Below, piece by piece: positions 55,372 through 64,000 of a stretch of 64,000 bases of DNA. The translations under genes were made by a program, and so were the position numbers. The DNA is from Clostridium ljungdahlii. GTDB lineage: Bacteria > Bacillota > Clostridia > Clostridiales > Clostridiaceae. Position 1 is the first letter of the stretch. Every line of letters begins with the position of its first letter. Location of the stretch: assembly GCF_001636845.1 (NCBI RefSeq), contig NZ_LITT01000001.1:62001-126000 (forward strand), written 5' to 3'. Under the pieces are notes generated by a model. It was given only the letters and a program-made list of their open reading frames with translations, searched no databases and was not told where the DNA came from.

Positions 55372-56787
55372 ATGAATATATCTTTAAAAATTATTTTTTT
55401 ATTGATTATATTAGGAAGTATAGGAATGTCATTTTTAAGTCTTATAAAGTTATCATTCAAAAATATAATATACTTAATAATAAGTAGTTTAATTTTACTT
55501 TTAATTTGTTCATTAATAGGATACTTTATTTGTAAACTTTTGAAAAAAGGTTATTTTGATAAAGTAATATTATTAATAATTTTGTTATTGGCATTTTCAT
55601 TAAGGCTATTATACATTTTATTAATAGATGTTAAACCATTTTCAGATTTTAAAATAATTTATAATTGTGGTCAAAAATTTGCATATGGAGACTACTCAGC
55701 CTTTAAAGGTACAAGCTATATAGCCAGGTTTCCTCATTTAGCAATATTAACATTATATTTTGGAATGATAATTAAAGTATTTCCAAATGCTTTACTGGTA
55801 ATTAAATTAATAAACGTTATTTTATCAACAATAAATGTATATATTATTTATTTGATAAGTATAGAATTATATGCAAATAAAAAGGAATCAATCATGATTT
55901 CTTTTATAGCATGTGTATTTCCAGCATTTATATTTTATAATTCTGTAATTTATTCAGAAAATTTAGCTATGACATTTTTTTTAGGAAGTATCTACATATT
56001 TATTTTAGTAATAAAAAATAAAAAGAGTTCATTGTGGATTCTTGCTTCAGGATTATTATTAAGTATAGGTAATCTTTTTAGAATGGTAGGTATTGTTATT
56101 GTTATAGCGTACATTTCTTATTTAATAATTTATTATCGAAATAAAAAAAGCATTATGATAAGTATATTATTAATAATTTCATTTTTAATTCCATTAGGCA
56201 CTACTAATACCATATTGTTAAGATTGAATATAACAGAATATTCGCTGTGGCATGGAAGAGAACCAGCTGCATGGACCTCTGCCTTAAAAGGTACAAATAT
56301 TAAAGCTCTAGGTATGTGGAATAATGAAGACAGTCAAGTAGCAGAAAAATATAATTTTAATTATGATAAGGTTGAATCAGCTTGTAAGTCTATTATTAAA
56401 GAGAGATTGACGAATACACCATTGTATGAATTAATTGGATTTTATATAGTTAAATTTATAGGACAATGGTCAAGTGGCGATTTTTCAGGAGCATATTGGT
56501 CTACAGGTGAGGTTAGCATATTAAATTCAAGATTTACTTTGAGTATAGTATTATTCTTTTATTCTCAAATATTATACATTATTTTAATGATGTGCATATG
56601 TAAACAATTATTCCATATAAATCGATATTTGGATAATAAGCTAATAAACTTACTATATATAATTTTTTGTGGCTTTGGGCTGCTTTATTTAATTACTGAG
56701 CAACAACCGAGGTATGGTTATATAATATCATGGGTATTTATATTATTGTATCAATTACCAGTACAAGTAAGACAAACAAGGGATTAA
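55372..56787 (+). CDS. Membrane glycosyltransferase (GT39/PMT-like), 5' frameshift
   Basis: 471 residues with about 11-12 membrane helices. The first external loop contains DVKPFSDFKIIYNCGQKFA, the acidic motif of lipid-linked sugar transferases of the ArnT/PMT (GT-C) fold, and helices with ARFPHLAILTLYFG follow. It probably glycosylates protein or wall polymer from a polyprenyl donor. The only good ribosome site (AAAGGAG) precedes ATG 55340, whose frame stops after 11 codons at the ATGA of 55372. One extra A in the seven-A run (55352-55358) would fuse MNYLKKKFTNF to this frame. So the gene is slipped, coupled, or misread here. Confidence 0.75.
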   Translation: MNISLKIIFLLIILGSIGMSFLSLIKLSFKNIIYLIISSLILLLICSLIGYFICKLLKKGYFDKVILLIILLLAFSLRLLYILLIDVKPFSDFKIIYNCGQKFAYGDYSAFKGTSYIARFPHLAILTLYFGMIIKVFPNALLVIKLINVILSTINVYIIYLISIELYANKKESIMISFIACVFPAFIFYNSVIYSENLAMTFFLGSIYIFILVIKNKKSSLWILASGLLLSIGNLFRMVGIVIVIAYISYLIIYYRNKKSIMISILLIISFLIPLGTTNTILLRLNITEYSLWHGREPAAWTSALKGTNIKALGMWNNEDSQVAEKYNFNYDKVESACKSIIKERLTNTPLYELIGFYIVKFIGQWSSGDFSGAYWSTGEVSILNSRFTLSIVLFFYSQILYIILMMCICKQLFHINRYLDNKLINLLYIIFCGFGLLYLITEQQPRYGYIISWVFILLYQLPVQVRQTRD

Positions 56788-56886
56788 GTGATATACATGT
56801 AAAATTGAACTACTTAATTATAATATCATTACATAGCAAAATCATTAATCTTTAAAATAGTACTAAGAAAAAAGGGAGATTTATAA

Positions 56887-57654
56887 ATGAAAAATATATT
56901 AAGTGTAGAAAAAATTGAAAAATATTATGGTAGTAAAGATAATGTAACAAAAGCTATAGATAATATCAGCTTTAAGGTAGATGAAGGAGAGTTTGTTGGA
57001 ATAATGGGACCTTCAGGAAGCGGAAAAACTACACTGCTTAACTGTATATCAACTATTGATAATGTTACTGTTGGAAAGATAATAATAAATGGTAGTGACA
57101 TTACCAGGTTAAAATCAAAAGAATTAGACAAGTTTAGACAAAATGAGCTAGGATTTATATTTCAAGACTTTAATTTATTAGATACTCTTACGGCTTATGA
57201 GAATATTGCTTTAGCATTAACGATAAAAGGTGAAAAAAGTTCAGCAATAGATGAAAAAATAAAATCAGTAGCTAAATATTTAGAAATAGGACAAGTATTA
57301 GATAAATATCCCTATCAGATGTCAGGAGGACAAAAACAAAGAGTTGCTTCAGCAAGAGCAATAGTAGCTAATCCATCCTTAGTACTTGCAGATGAACCAA
57401 CAGGGGCCATGGATTCAAAATCATCCAGATTATTACTTGAAAGATTTGAAAGCCTAAACAAAGAGTTGAATACTACCATACTTATGGTTACTCATGACTC
57501 TTTTACAGCAAGCTATGCTCATAGAATACTTTTTATTAAAGATGGAAGAATGTTTAGCGAGCTCATAAGAGGTAATGACACCAGGAAAGAATTCTTTAAT
57601 AAAATTATAGAAGTTATAACTCTTCTTGGAGGTGATGACAACAATGTATTCTAA
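56887..57654 (+). CDS. Bce-type ABC transporter ATP-binding protein
   Basis: 255 residues: Walker A GPSGSGKTTL, Q-loop FQDFNLLDTLTAYENI, signature MSGGQKQRVASARAI, Walker B LVLADEPTGAMD. MacB/BceA group. It overlaps the permease gene by 11 bases and is followed by its own two-component system, the standard antimicrobial-peptide resistance module. Confidence 0.92.
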   Translation: MKNILSVEKIEKYYGSKDNVTKAIDNISFKVDEGEFVGIMGPSGSGKTTLLNCISTIDNVTVGKIIINGSDITRLKSKELDKFRQNELGFIFQDFNLLDTLTAYENIALALTIKGEKSSAIDEKIKSVAKYLEIGQVLDKYPYQMSGGQKQRVASARAIVANPSLVLADEPTGAMDSKSSRLLLERFESLNKELNTTILMVTHDSFTASYAHRILFIKDGRMFSELIRGNDTRKEFFNKIIEVITLLGGDDNNVF

Positions 57655-59635
57655 GATAGCTATAAGCAATATTAAAAAGAGTTATAAGGATTATACTATA
57701 TATTTCTTGACGCTAATACTAGCGGTTTGTATATTTTACAGTTTTAACTCCATAGATTCACAAAAGGCGCTTATTGATATAAAATCTTCAAGTGCAAAAT
57801 ACATATCCAACTTAATGAAAATGATATCTGGTGTATCAGTATTTGTATCAATAATATTAGGAAGTTTAATATTATATGCAAATAATTTTTTAATAAAGAA
57901 ACGCAAAAAAGAATTAGGAATATATATGTCTTTAGGTATGGGAAAAGTAAAGGTATCTAGGATATTAGTAACAGAGACACTTATAGTTGGAGTTATATCT
58001 TTAATTGCCGGTCTTATATTAGGAATGGGAACATCACAGGTTTTATCTATTTTTACATTAAGATTATTTGAGACCCCAATAAATGAATATAGATTTGCTG
58101 TTTCAATAAGTGCTATAGGTAAGACTATATCATACTTTGGAATAATGTTTTTAGTTGTAATGATATTTAATGTATTTGTTATTTCTAAGTATAAAATAAT
58201 TGATTTACTAACAGCAGGCAGGAAAAATGAAGATATAAAATTTAAAAATTCATTTACATATTTATTAGCTTTTATTCTATGTGTGGTATTACTTGGATTT
58301 ACGTATAGATCTATACTAAAGATAGGTTTGGATACAAGAAATCCTATGTTTAAGCCATTAATAGTCCTCTCGGTAGTAGGTACGGTATTATTTTTCTTTA
58401 GTTTATCTGGAGTAATACTATATATAGTAAACAGAAATAAGAATGTATATTTAAAAGGATTGAATATATTTGTAGTAAAACAAATAAGCAGTAAAGTTAA
58501 TACAAATTTCATATCAATGTCAGTAATATGTTTAATGTTATTTATTACAATACTTATATTATCTACGGGAATAAGTCTTAAGAAGGATTTTGAAGCAGGG
58601 CTTGAAAAAGAAGCACCTTTTGATGCTAGTATAACAGTATACAATAATAGTAAAAAGAACAATTTAGAAGATGTATTGGCTAAGATTAATTTTAAAACAA
58701 GTAAAAATGAAAAGTACGCAGCTTACAATGAATATCTTTCAGGAGTGAAAGTAGGGGGGTTATTATCAATTACAGATGAAGATCATAAGGATGATGAAGT
58801 ATCCTTTGTTAAAATATCCGATTATAATAAAATGTTGAAGCTTAGAGGAAAAAAAGAAATAAGCTTAAACAAGGATGAGGTTTTACTTATGTCCAACTAT
58901 AATGAGTTGATTAAGTTAGCTCATGAAAAGCTTAAAAGTAGTAAGAGAGTTAATATTAAAGGAAAAGAGTATTTGGTGAAAAATGACAAAATGATAGAAG
59001 AAAATCTCGGAAATTATATAGTGCAAGATACTTATTTAACGGTAGTTATAAATGATGAAATTTTACCAAAGTCCAATAAAATTTATAAATCCATACTTAA
59101 CGTAATGTATTCAGATAAAAATAGGGAACAAAATAATAAAAAGTATAGTGAAATACACGAAAACTTGTTAAATCATAAGTATAAAAGCTTAAGTATTTCA
59201 AATATGGATGCTTATTCAAAGGACGATATTTATTCTAGCAGTAAGAGCGGAACAACAGCAGTATTATTTGTTGGAATATATTTAGGACTAGTATTTCTAA
59301 TAACCAGTATGGCAGTCCTTGCCCTTCAACAATTGTCAGAGGCTAGTGATAGTATAGAGCGATATAAAGCTTTAAAGAGAATTGGTGCAAACAAAAAAAT
59401 GATAGATAAAACAATCTTCATTCAAACACTGATATATTTTAGTCTTCCAGTTACGCTTGCGTTAATTCATTCGATTATTGGTGTTTCAGTAGTTAATGAA
59501 GAAATAAGTAAGTTTAACCAAATAGATATTAGATTTTCAGCTTTAGTAACAGCGTTATTATTTGTTGCAGTTTATGCAGGATATTTCTATACAACATATA
59601 CAGGATACAAAAATATAGTAAAAAATAATATCTAA
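57644..59635 (+). CDS. Bce-type ABC transporter permease
   Basis: 663 residues with ten membrane helices in FtsX order: four at the N-terminus, a large external domain of about 210 residues (about 320-530) between later helices, as in BceB/VraG, which recognises peptide-lipid II complexes. I chose ATG 57644, with GGAGGTG upstream; in-frame starts nearer the site are too close. It also serves as the sensor for the BceS-like kinase downstream. Confidence 0.9.
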   Translation: MYSKIAISNIKKSYKDYTIYFLTLILAVCIFYSFNSIDSQKALIDIKSSSAKYISNLMKMISGVSVFVSIILGSLILYANNFLIKKRKKELGIYMSLGMGKVKVSRILVTETLIVGVISLIAGLILGMGTSQVLSIFTLRLFETPINEYRFAVSISAIGKTISYFGIMFLVVMIFNVFVISKYKIIDLLTAGRKNEDIKFKNSFTYLLAFILCVVLLGFTYRSILKIGLDTRNPMFKPLIVLSVVGTVLFFFSLSGVILYIVNRNKNVYLKGLNIFVVKQISSKVNTNFISMSVICLMLFITILILSTGISLKKDFEAGLEKEAPFDASITVYNNSKKNNLEDVLAKINFKTSKNEKYAAYNEYLSGVKVGGLLSITDEDHKDDEVSFVKISDYNKMLKLRGKKEISLNKDEVLLMSNYNELIKLAHEKLKSSKRVNIKGKEYLVKNDKMIEENLGNYIVQDTYLTVVINDEILPKSNKIYKSILNVMYSDKNREQNNKKYSEIHENLLNHKYKSLSISNMDAYSKDDIYSSSKSGTTAVLFVGIYLGLVFLITSMAVLALQQLSEASDSIERYKALKRIGANKKMIDKTIFIQTLIYFSLPVTLALIHSIIGVSVVNEEISKFNQIDIRFSALVTALLFVAVYAGYFYTTYTGYKNIVKNNI

Positions 59636-59719
59636 TATTATAATAATTATTAGGGCTATTAAATTTTGTTTGCCAAAGTTTAATGGCCTTATATTCTATA
59701 TAGAAAGGTAAAGAAAATA
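59636..59719 (+). terminator. Hairpin between permease and regulator
   Basis: AGGGCTATTAAA (around 59652) pairs imperfectly with TTTAATGGCCTT (around 59680), then ATATTC. It may be a partial terminator that lowers regulator expression. Confidence 0.4.
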
Positions 59720-60391
59720 ATGAGAAAAATTATTATTATTGAAGATGATGAAGTTATAAGAGAAGAATTACAAAGCTTTTTAATAAAATATGGATACGAA
59801 GTGAAAGCTCCTGTAGATTTTAATAATATAATACAATATGTTGAAAATGAGAATGCAAACCTTATACTGCTAGACATAAATCTCCCACAGTTTGATGGCT
59901 ATTATATATGTAGAGAAATACGTAAAACCTCAGATGTTCCCATCATAATAGTTACTAGCAGAGATAGTGACGCAGATGAATTAATTAGTATGAATTTAGG
60001 GGCAGACGATTTTATAACAAAACCTTATAATACAGAAATACTACTTGCAAGGATTACAAATATATTAAAAAGAACATATGGAAATTTAAAAACTAATAAT
60101 ATATTAAATTACAAAGACTTTAATTTAAATCTTTCAAATGCAACAGTTATTTATAAAGATAAATCCTTAGAGCTAACTAAAAATGAGGTTAAGATACTTT
60201 CTTATTTAATAAATAATAGAGGAAGTATAGTAAAAAGAGATTTACTTATGGAATACTTGTGGAAAGTAGATTATTTTGTAGATGACAGTGCCTTAACTGT
60301 TAATATTAACAGATTAAGAAAGAAGCTTGAAGAGATAGGTATAGAAAATCCAATAGAGACAAGAAGAGGGCTAGGGTATATAATGCCATGA
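59720..60391 (+). CDS. BceR-like response regulator
   Basis: 223 residues: receiver with Asp52 (LILLDINLPQFDG), VTSRDSD and TKPYNTEILLARI switch residues, and a winged-helix output domain (LELTKNEVKILSYLINNRG, NRLRKKLEEIG, RRGLGYIMP). It would activate the preceding ABC genes. It overlaps the kinase start by 4 bases (ATGA). Confidence 0.92.
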   Translation: MRKIIIIEDDEVIREELQSFLIKYGYEVKAPVDFNNIIQYVENENANLILLDINLPQFDGYYICREIRKTSDVPIIIVTSRDSDADELISMNLGADDFITKPYNTEILLARITNILKRTYGNLKTNNILNYKDFNLNLSNATVIYKDKSLELTKNEVKILSYLINNRGSIVKRDLLMEYLWKVDYFVDDSALTVNINRLRKKLEEIGIENPIETRRGLGYIMP

Positions 60392-61407
60392 GTATAGGTG
60401 AATTTATTAAAGATAAAATGGTAATAATATTATGCAATATGCTGATGTTTATAGTGTTATCAGTTATAATGCTTGCTATTAATGTTAACTTCATTATAAT
60501 TGTATTGGTTTTTTGCATCTGGTTTTTACCATTAGTTTCATATATGACCTTAGAATTTGTAAAATATAAAAAGTATTATGATGAGATTGACAGCGTATTA
60601 GCAAAATTGGACAAGAAATATCTGCTTCCAGAGGTAATAAAGGAAGCAAGCTTTATAGAAGGAGAAAAGCTTAATTATATACTTAAAGTGGTAAGCAGAA
60701 ATATGCATGAAAATGTGAAATATTATAAAGATATGCAGACAGATTATAGAGAATACATAGAGACCTGGGTACATGAAATTAAGACACCAATAGCTTCTAC
60801 AAAGCTGATACTTGAAAATAATCAAAATGAAGTAACTAATAAAATAGATTTTCAGATGGATAGAATTGAGGCATTTGTAGAACAGGTACTTTATTATTCT
60901 CGAAGTAACAATGTAAGTAAAGACTATATTATAAAACAAATTAGCCTTGATAATGCAGTAAGAAATGCAGCCAAAAGAAATTATAGAGATTTTATTCATA
61001 AGAAAATAAAATTAGATATAAAAGATATAAATGAGATTGTATATACTGATGGAAAATGGGTTGAATTTATTATAAATCAGATAATAGGAAATTCTATAAA
61101 GTACTCAAGTAATAAGGAGCCGATGATAATTATATATTCAGCTAAGAAAGCTAATGTAGTAATGTTAACTATAGAAGATAATGGAATAGGTATAGTAGAT
61201 AGAGATATAAATAGAGTTTTTGAAAAGGGGTTTACTGGTGAGAACGGAAGAAAGTTTAGCAAAAGTACAGGAATGGGTTTGTATCTGTGTAAAAAACTTT
61301 GTTCAAAATTGGGATTGAAAATTAGTATTAACTCTGAGATAAATAAAGGAACTAAGGTTACATTAATATTTCCTTTGTCAGATATGATTGATATATGCAG
61401 CACTTAA
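60388..61407 (+). CDS. BceS-like intramembrane-sensing histidine kinase
   Basis: 339 residues: two close membrane helices (about 10-30 and 35-55) with almost no external loop, then a dimerisation helix with His129 in ETWVHEIKTPIASTKLIL and an ATPase domain (IIGNSIKYSS, EDNGIGI, STGMGLYLCKKL). Such kinases have no ligand domain and read the flux of the partner ABC transporter. Confidence 0.92.
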   Translation: MSIGEFIKDKMVIILCNMLMFIVLSVIMLAINVNFIIIVLVFCIWFLPLVSYMTLEFVKYKKYYDEIDSVLAKLDKKYLLPEVIKEASFIEGEKLNYILKVVSRNMHENVKYYKDMQTDYREYIETWVHEIKTPIASTKLILENNQNEVTNKIDFQMDRIEAFVEQVLYYSRSNNVSKDYIIKQISLDNAVRNAAKRNYRDFIHKKIKLDIKDINEIVYTDGKWVEFIINQIIGNSIKYSSNKEPMIIIYSAKKANVVMLTIEDNGIGIVDRDINRVFEKGFTGENGRKFSKSTGMGLYLCKKLCSKLGLKISINSEINKGTKVTLIFPLSDMIDICST

Positions 61408-61528
61408 AATGTGATCTAAAATGCTGTGTTGAAAAATTAAAGAATCTTTTAATGTAGTTTTAATTTTAAATGATATAATATATGATGTAATAAAATTAAT
61501 TACTACTTTGTAGGGGTGACAATTAAAA

Positions 61529-62107
61529 ATGAACATGGAACTTTTTAGATTAATAAATAACTTAGCAAATAAAAATTTAATTTTGGATAAGATAATGATT
61601 TTCTTTTCTAAATATTCACCTTTCATATTTGCGGCAGTTCTTAGTGCGGTATTTATTTTAGGAATTGTAAAAAGGAATTCTAAATATCGAAAAGGTGCTG
61701 TTAATGCCTTATTTATTACTTCATTAAACTTAATTCTAAACTGTATTATTGGAGGTATTTATTATGTAGACAGACCTTTTGTTCATAATAAAGTAAATTT
61801 ATTATTACCTCATGCAAGTAATGCATCATTTCCAAGTGACCATGCAGCAGGGACAATGAGTATAGCATTAGGCTTTAAAAATTATAATAAGCGACTTAGT
61901 CTAATATTAACCGTCTTATCGTTGATTGTAGGATTTTCAAGAGTATACGTAGGTAACCATTATCCTATGGATGTTATTGCAGCATATGTAATTGTCTCGA
62001 TAACAAACTACATATACAATTTAATATTAAGAAGTAAAATTCAAAGTTTATATGAAGCAATAGAAAACAAGTTTGTAACACATTTTGCAGTATCAAGTCA
62101 TTCTTAG
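61529..62107 (+). CDS. PAP2-family phosphatase, BcrC-like undecaprenyl-diphosphatase candidate
   Basis: 192 residues with five or six membrane helices and the full PAP2 signature: DRPF, SFPSDHAAGTMSIALGF, and SRVYVGNHYPMDVIAAY. BcrC-type enzymes recycle undecaprenyl diphosphate, the bacitracin target, so its place after a Bce module fits envelope-antibiotic resistance. GTAGGGGTG stands before ATG 61529. Confidence 0.87.
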   Translation: MNMELFRLINNLANKNLILDKIMIFFSKYSPFIFAAVLSAVFILGIVKRNSKYRKGAVNALFITSLNLILNCIIGGIYYVDRPFVHNKVNLLLPHASNASFPSDHAAGTMSIALGFKNYNKRLSLILTVLSLIVGFSRVYVGNHYPMDVIAAYVIVSITNYIYNLILRSKIQSLYEAIENKFVTHFAVSSHS

Positions 62108-62219
62108 CTTAAGATGTGGATGTTATTAGTGGTATCGATTGGATAAATTGATTTTGCTGAGAACTTTATAGTTATTAACAAAGATTAAGAGTTATACTTG
62201 TATATGTGAGGTGAAAATT

Positions 62220-62741
62220 TTGCAGTTTGTAATAGGATTATTTAATCATTATGGATATATTGTACTATTAATAGCGTTAATGCTGGAACTTATAGCATTT
62301 CCTCTACCTGGAGAAGCACTTATGACCTATTGTGGATATGTTATTTATAAGGGGAAAATGAGTTTAATTATAAGTATATTAATTGCTTCACTTGGAGTAA
62401 GTATAGGTATAACTCTATCTTATTTTATTGGAAGAATATTAGGATCAGCTTTTTTCGAAAAACATGGACATTATATTCACATGAATAAAAATAAATTTGA
62501 CAGGGTATCTCTATGGCTTCGAAAATATGGTAATAAACTGCTGATTATAGCGTACTTTATTCCAGGGGTAAGGCATGTTACGGGATATGTTTCAGGAATT
62601 GCACATATATCATATAAAAAATTTTCAGTTAACGCATATATAGGAGCTCTTATATGGACCACTACGTTTATTTCATTGGGAAGTGTCCTTGGAGTTAACT
62701 GGGTAAAGCATCATCACCTGTTAGAAGGTATTTATTTATAA
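62220..62741 (+). CDS. DedA-family membrane protein
   Basis: 173 residues: ELIAFPLPGEALMTYCGYVI (early DedA acidic motif), GRILGSAFFEKHGHY and the family signature FIPGVRHVTGYVSGIAHISYKKF with conserved arginine. DedA members flip lipid carriers such as undecaprenyl phosphate or phosphatidylethanolamine. It follows a carrier-lipid phosphatase, so both may serve recycling. Start is TTG 62220 (behind TGAGGTGA) or GTG 62211. Confidence 0.87.
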   Translation: MQFVIGLFNHYGYIVLLIALMLELIAFPLPGEALMTYCGYVIYKGKMSLIISILIASLGVSIGITLSYFIGRILGSAFFEKHGHYIHMNKNKFDRVSLWLRKYGNKLLIIAYFIPGVRHVTGYVSGIAHISYKKFSVNAYIGALIWTTTFISLGSVLGVNWVKHHHLLEGIYL

Positions 62742-63177
62742 AAAATTTACAGAACAGTGCTTAAAATAAAACAAGAAAAAATTGAATTATCAGTTGTCTA
62801 TTAATAGTGTACAAAAAGAGTACACTTAATAGATGAGATAAAAATGAATAAAATATAATATTATAAAAATTTTAATGTAATACAAAGGAATATAAGGACG
62901 TTATCCAGATAATAACATTACAGAATTGTCTGAAGATTGTGTTCTTTATTTGATCAAAATACTGTTCTTTTTTTGAACAGGGGTACTAGTATTATTAAAG
63001 ATAAGCATAAAGTTGGAAAAACTATAAAAGTATCTCAAAACCTTAACTGGTATGGCTTTGGGTACAATATCTAATAATATAGAAAATTCCAAAAGTAAGT
63101 AAGTTGATTGGTACGAATTTTGCTAATGAAATATATGGGAATAAAAATATATGGAAATAAAATTAGGGGGAATAATA
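62742..63177. promoter_or_regulatory. 436-bp leader region of the alcohol dehydrogenase
   Basis: It contains an AGTGTAC-N7-GTACACT inverted repeat (62806-62826), a possible operator, and AT-rich promoter-like sequence. A non-start frame around 62984-63070 (GTSIIKDKHKVGKTIKVSQN) might be a gene remnant, but I cannot name it. No Rex-type TTGTTAA-N4-TTAACAA site is seen. Confidence 0.4.
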
Positions 63178-64000
63178 ATGGAGAGATTTACGTTGCCAAG
63201 AGACATTTACTTTGGAGAAGATGCTTTGGGTGCTTTGAAAACGTTAAAGGGTAAGAAAGCTGTAGTAGTTGTTGGAGGAGGATCCATGAAGAGATTCGGC
63301 TTCCTTGACAAGGTAGAAGAATACTTAAAAGAAGCAAATATAGAAGTTAAACTAATAGAAGGTGTTGAACCAGATCCATCTGTGGAAACTGTTATGAAAG
63401 GTGCTCAAATAATGACAGAATTTGGACCAGATTGGATAGTTGCTATTGGAGGAGGCTCACCAATAGATGCTGCAAAAGCTATGTGGTTGTTTTATGAGTA
63501 TCCAGATTTTACTTTCAAACAAGCAATTGTTCCATTTGGATTACCAGAGTTAAGACAAAAAGCTAAATTTGTAGCTATAGCTTCTACTAGTGGAACAGCT
63601 ACTGAAGTTACTTCATTTTCAGTAATAACTGATTATAAAGCTAAAATAAAGTATCCTTTAGCTGACTTCAATTTGACACCGGATATGGCTATAGTTGATC
63701 CAGCATTAGCTCAGACAATGCCGCCTAAATTAACTGCACATACTGGTATGGATGCATTGACTCATGCGCTAGAAGCTTATGTAGCATCAGCTAGATCAGA
63801 TATTTCAGATCCACTTGCAATACATTCTATAATTATGACAAGAGATAACTTACTTAAATCCTATAAGGGTGATAAAGAGGCTAGAAATAAGATGCATATA
63901 TCACAATGTCTAGCAGGTATGGCATTTTCTAATGCACTTCTTGGTATAACCCATAGTTTAGCACATAAAACAGGAGCTGTATGGCACATACCACATGGAT
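63178..64000 (+). CDS. Iron-containing alcohol dehydrogenase, 5' part
   Basis: 274 codons to the window edge. ATG 63178 has AGGGGG upstream. Type III ADH features: GGGSMKRFGFLDKVEEYL, IGGGSPIDAAKAMW (NAD(P) binding), STSGTATEVTSFSVITD, and metal-ligand motifs GMDALTHALEAY (Asp, His), HSLAHKTGAVWHIPHG (two His). It reduces acetaldehyde or butyraldehyde to the alcohol in solventogenic and acetogenic clostridia. Cofactor preference cannot be read here. The C-terminal part lies outside the window. Confidence 0.93.
   Translation, partial: MERFTLPRDIYFGEDALGALKTLKGKKAVVVVGGGSMKRFGFLDKVEEYLKEANIEVKLIEGVEPDPSVETVMKGAQIMTEFGPDWIVAIGGGSPIDAAKAMWLFYEYPDFTFKQAIVPFGLPELRQKAKFVAIASTSGTATEVTSFSVITDYKAKIKYPLADFNLTPDMAIVDPALAQTMPPKLTAHTGMDALTHALEAYVASARSDISDPLAIHSIIMTRDNLLKSYKGDKEARNKMHISQCLAGMAFSNALLGITHSLAHKTGAVWHIPHG

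Noticed and set aside
57736-58662. 308-codon minus-strand frame
   Set aside because: Antisense shadow of the Bce permease; no start signals, and the sense strand is a clear FtsX-type protein.
1-64000. CRISPR arrays, tRNA or rRNA genes
   Set aside because: No regularly spaced identical repeats and no tRNA/rRNA signatures noticed by eye; the 11-bp operators are promoter elements, not CRISPR repeats.

Overview
The window is AT-rich DNA with Firmicutes-type Shine-Dalgarno sites, some TTG/GTG starts, a glmS ribozyme, a Bce-type ABC/two-component module and a glycyl-radical enzyme. It fits a strictly anaerobic Clostridium (sensu stricto), probably a solvent-forming or acetogenic species. The partial iron-containing alcohol dehydrogenase at the right end resembles, from memory, those of acetogenic clostridia. 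The species call is inference.

Layout. (1) 1-7.7 kb is core chromosome: cdaA (partial), cdaR, an FAD-dependent dehydrogenase, glmM, a small DUF4177-like gene, then the glmS ribozyme and glmS. This is the usual c-di-AMP / amino-sugar block. (2) 7.76-27.37 kb reads as a degraded Tn7-like island at the classical attTn7 site. Its left tip is the 25th base after the glmS stop, its 22-bp termini are inverted repeats (19/22 identical), and both ends carry repeated sites resembling TnsB-binding sites. Remnants of tnsA lie just inside the glmS-proximal end (8.0 kb) and just outside the distal end (27.4 kb). The cargo is a redox module: late menaquinone genes (polyprenyl diphosphate synthase, menG, menA), a polyferredoxin with a FixH/YtkA-like partner, fixABCX (electron-bifurcating ETF and ETF:quinone oxidoreductase), OsmC, several Cys/His/Met-rich small proteins, a chemoreceptor and one OmpR-type two-component system. 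(3) 27.4-38 kb holds a polyol PTS operon (mtlA, mtlR, mtlF, a PfkB kinase and a zinc dehydrogenase in place of mtlD), an IS256 remnant, two proteins of unknown role and a flavoprotein. (4) 38-48.5 kb holds regulators (XRE, two MerR), a MATE exporter, an M28 peptidase, an ABC-F protein and a chemoreceptor with almost no external domain. (5) 48.5-53.6 kb is a glycyl-radical enzyme of the arylacetate-decarboxylase type, its activase (with no ordinary start codon) and a TPR/radical-SAM/SPASM protein. (6) 53.9-64 kb holds a secreted amidase, a membrane glycosyltransferase with a probable A-tract frameshift, a complete Bce module, a PAP2 phosphatase, DedA and the start of an alcohol dehydrogenase.

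The most striking result is a regulon confined, as far as I can see, to the Tn7-like island. Eleven sites of the form TCTTCAT-N4-TCTTCAT (direct repeat, 11-bp period) lie upstream of its genes on both strands. Each is followed at 9-10 bp by a -10-like hexamer and has no separate -35. One site precedes the island's own response-regulator gene. The cargo therefore looks like a self-contained, co-regulated, mobile quinone-linked electron-transfer system. Only the last steps of menaquinone synthesis are in this window, so the ring precursor (DHNA) must come from elsewhere in the genome or from outside the cell. The terminal electron acceptor is not evident.

I saw no tRNA, rRNA or CRISPR array.
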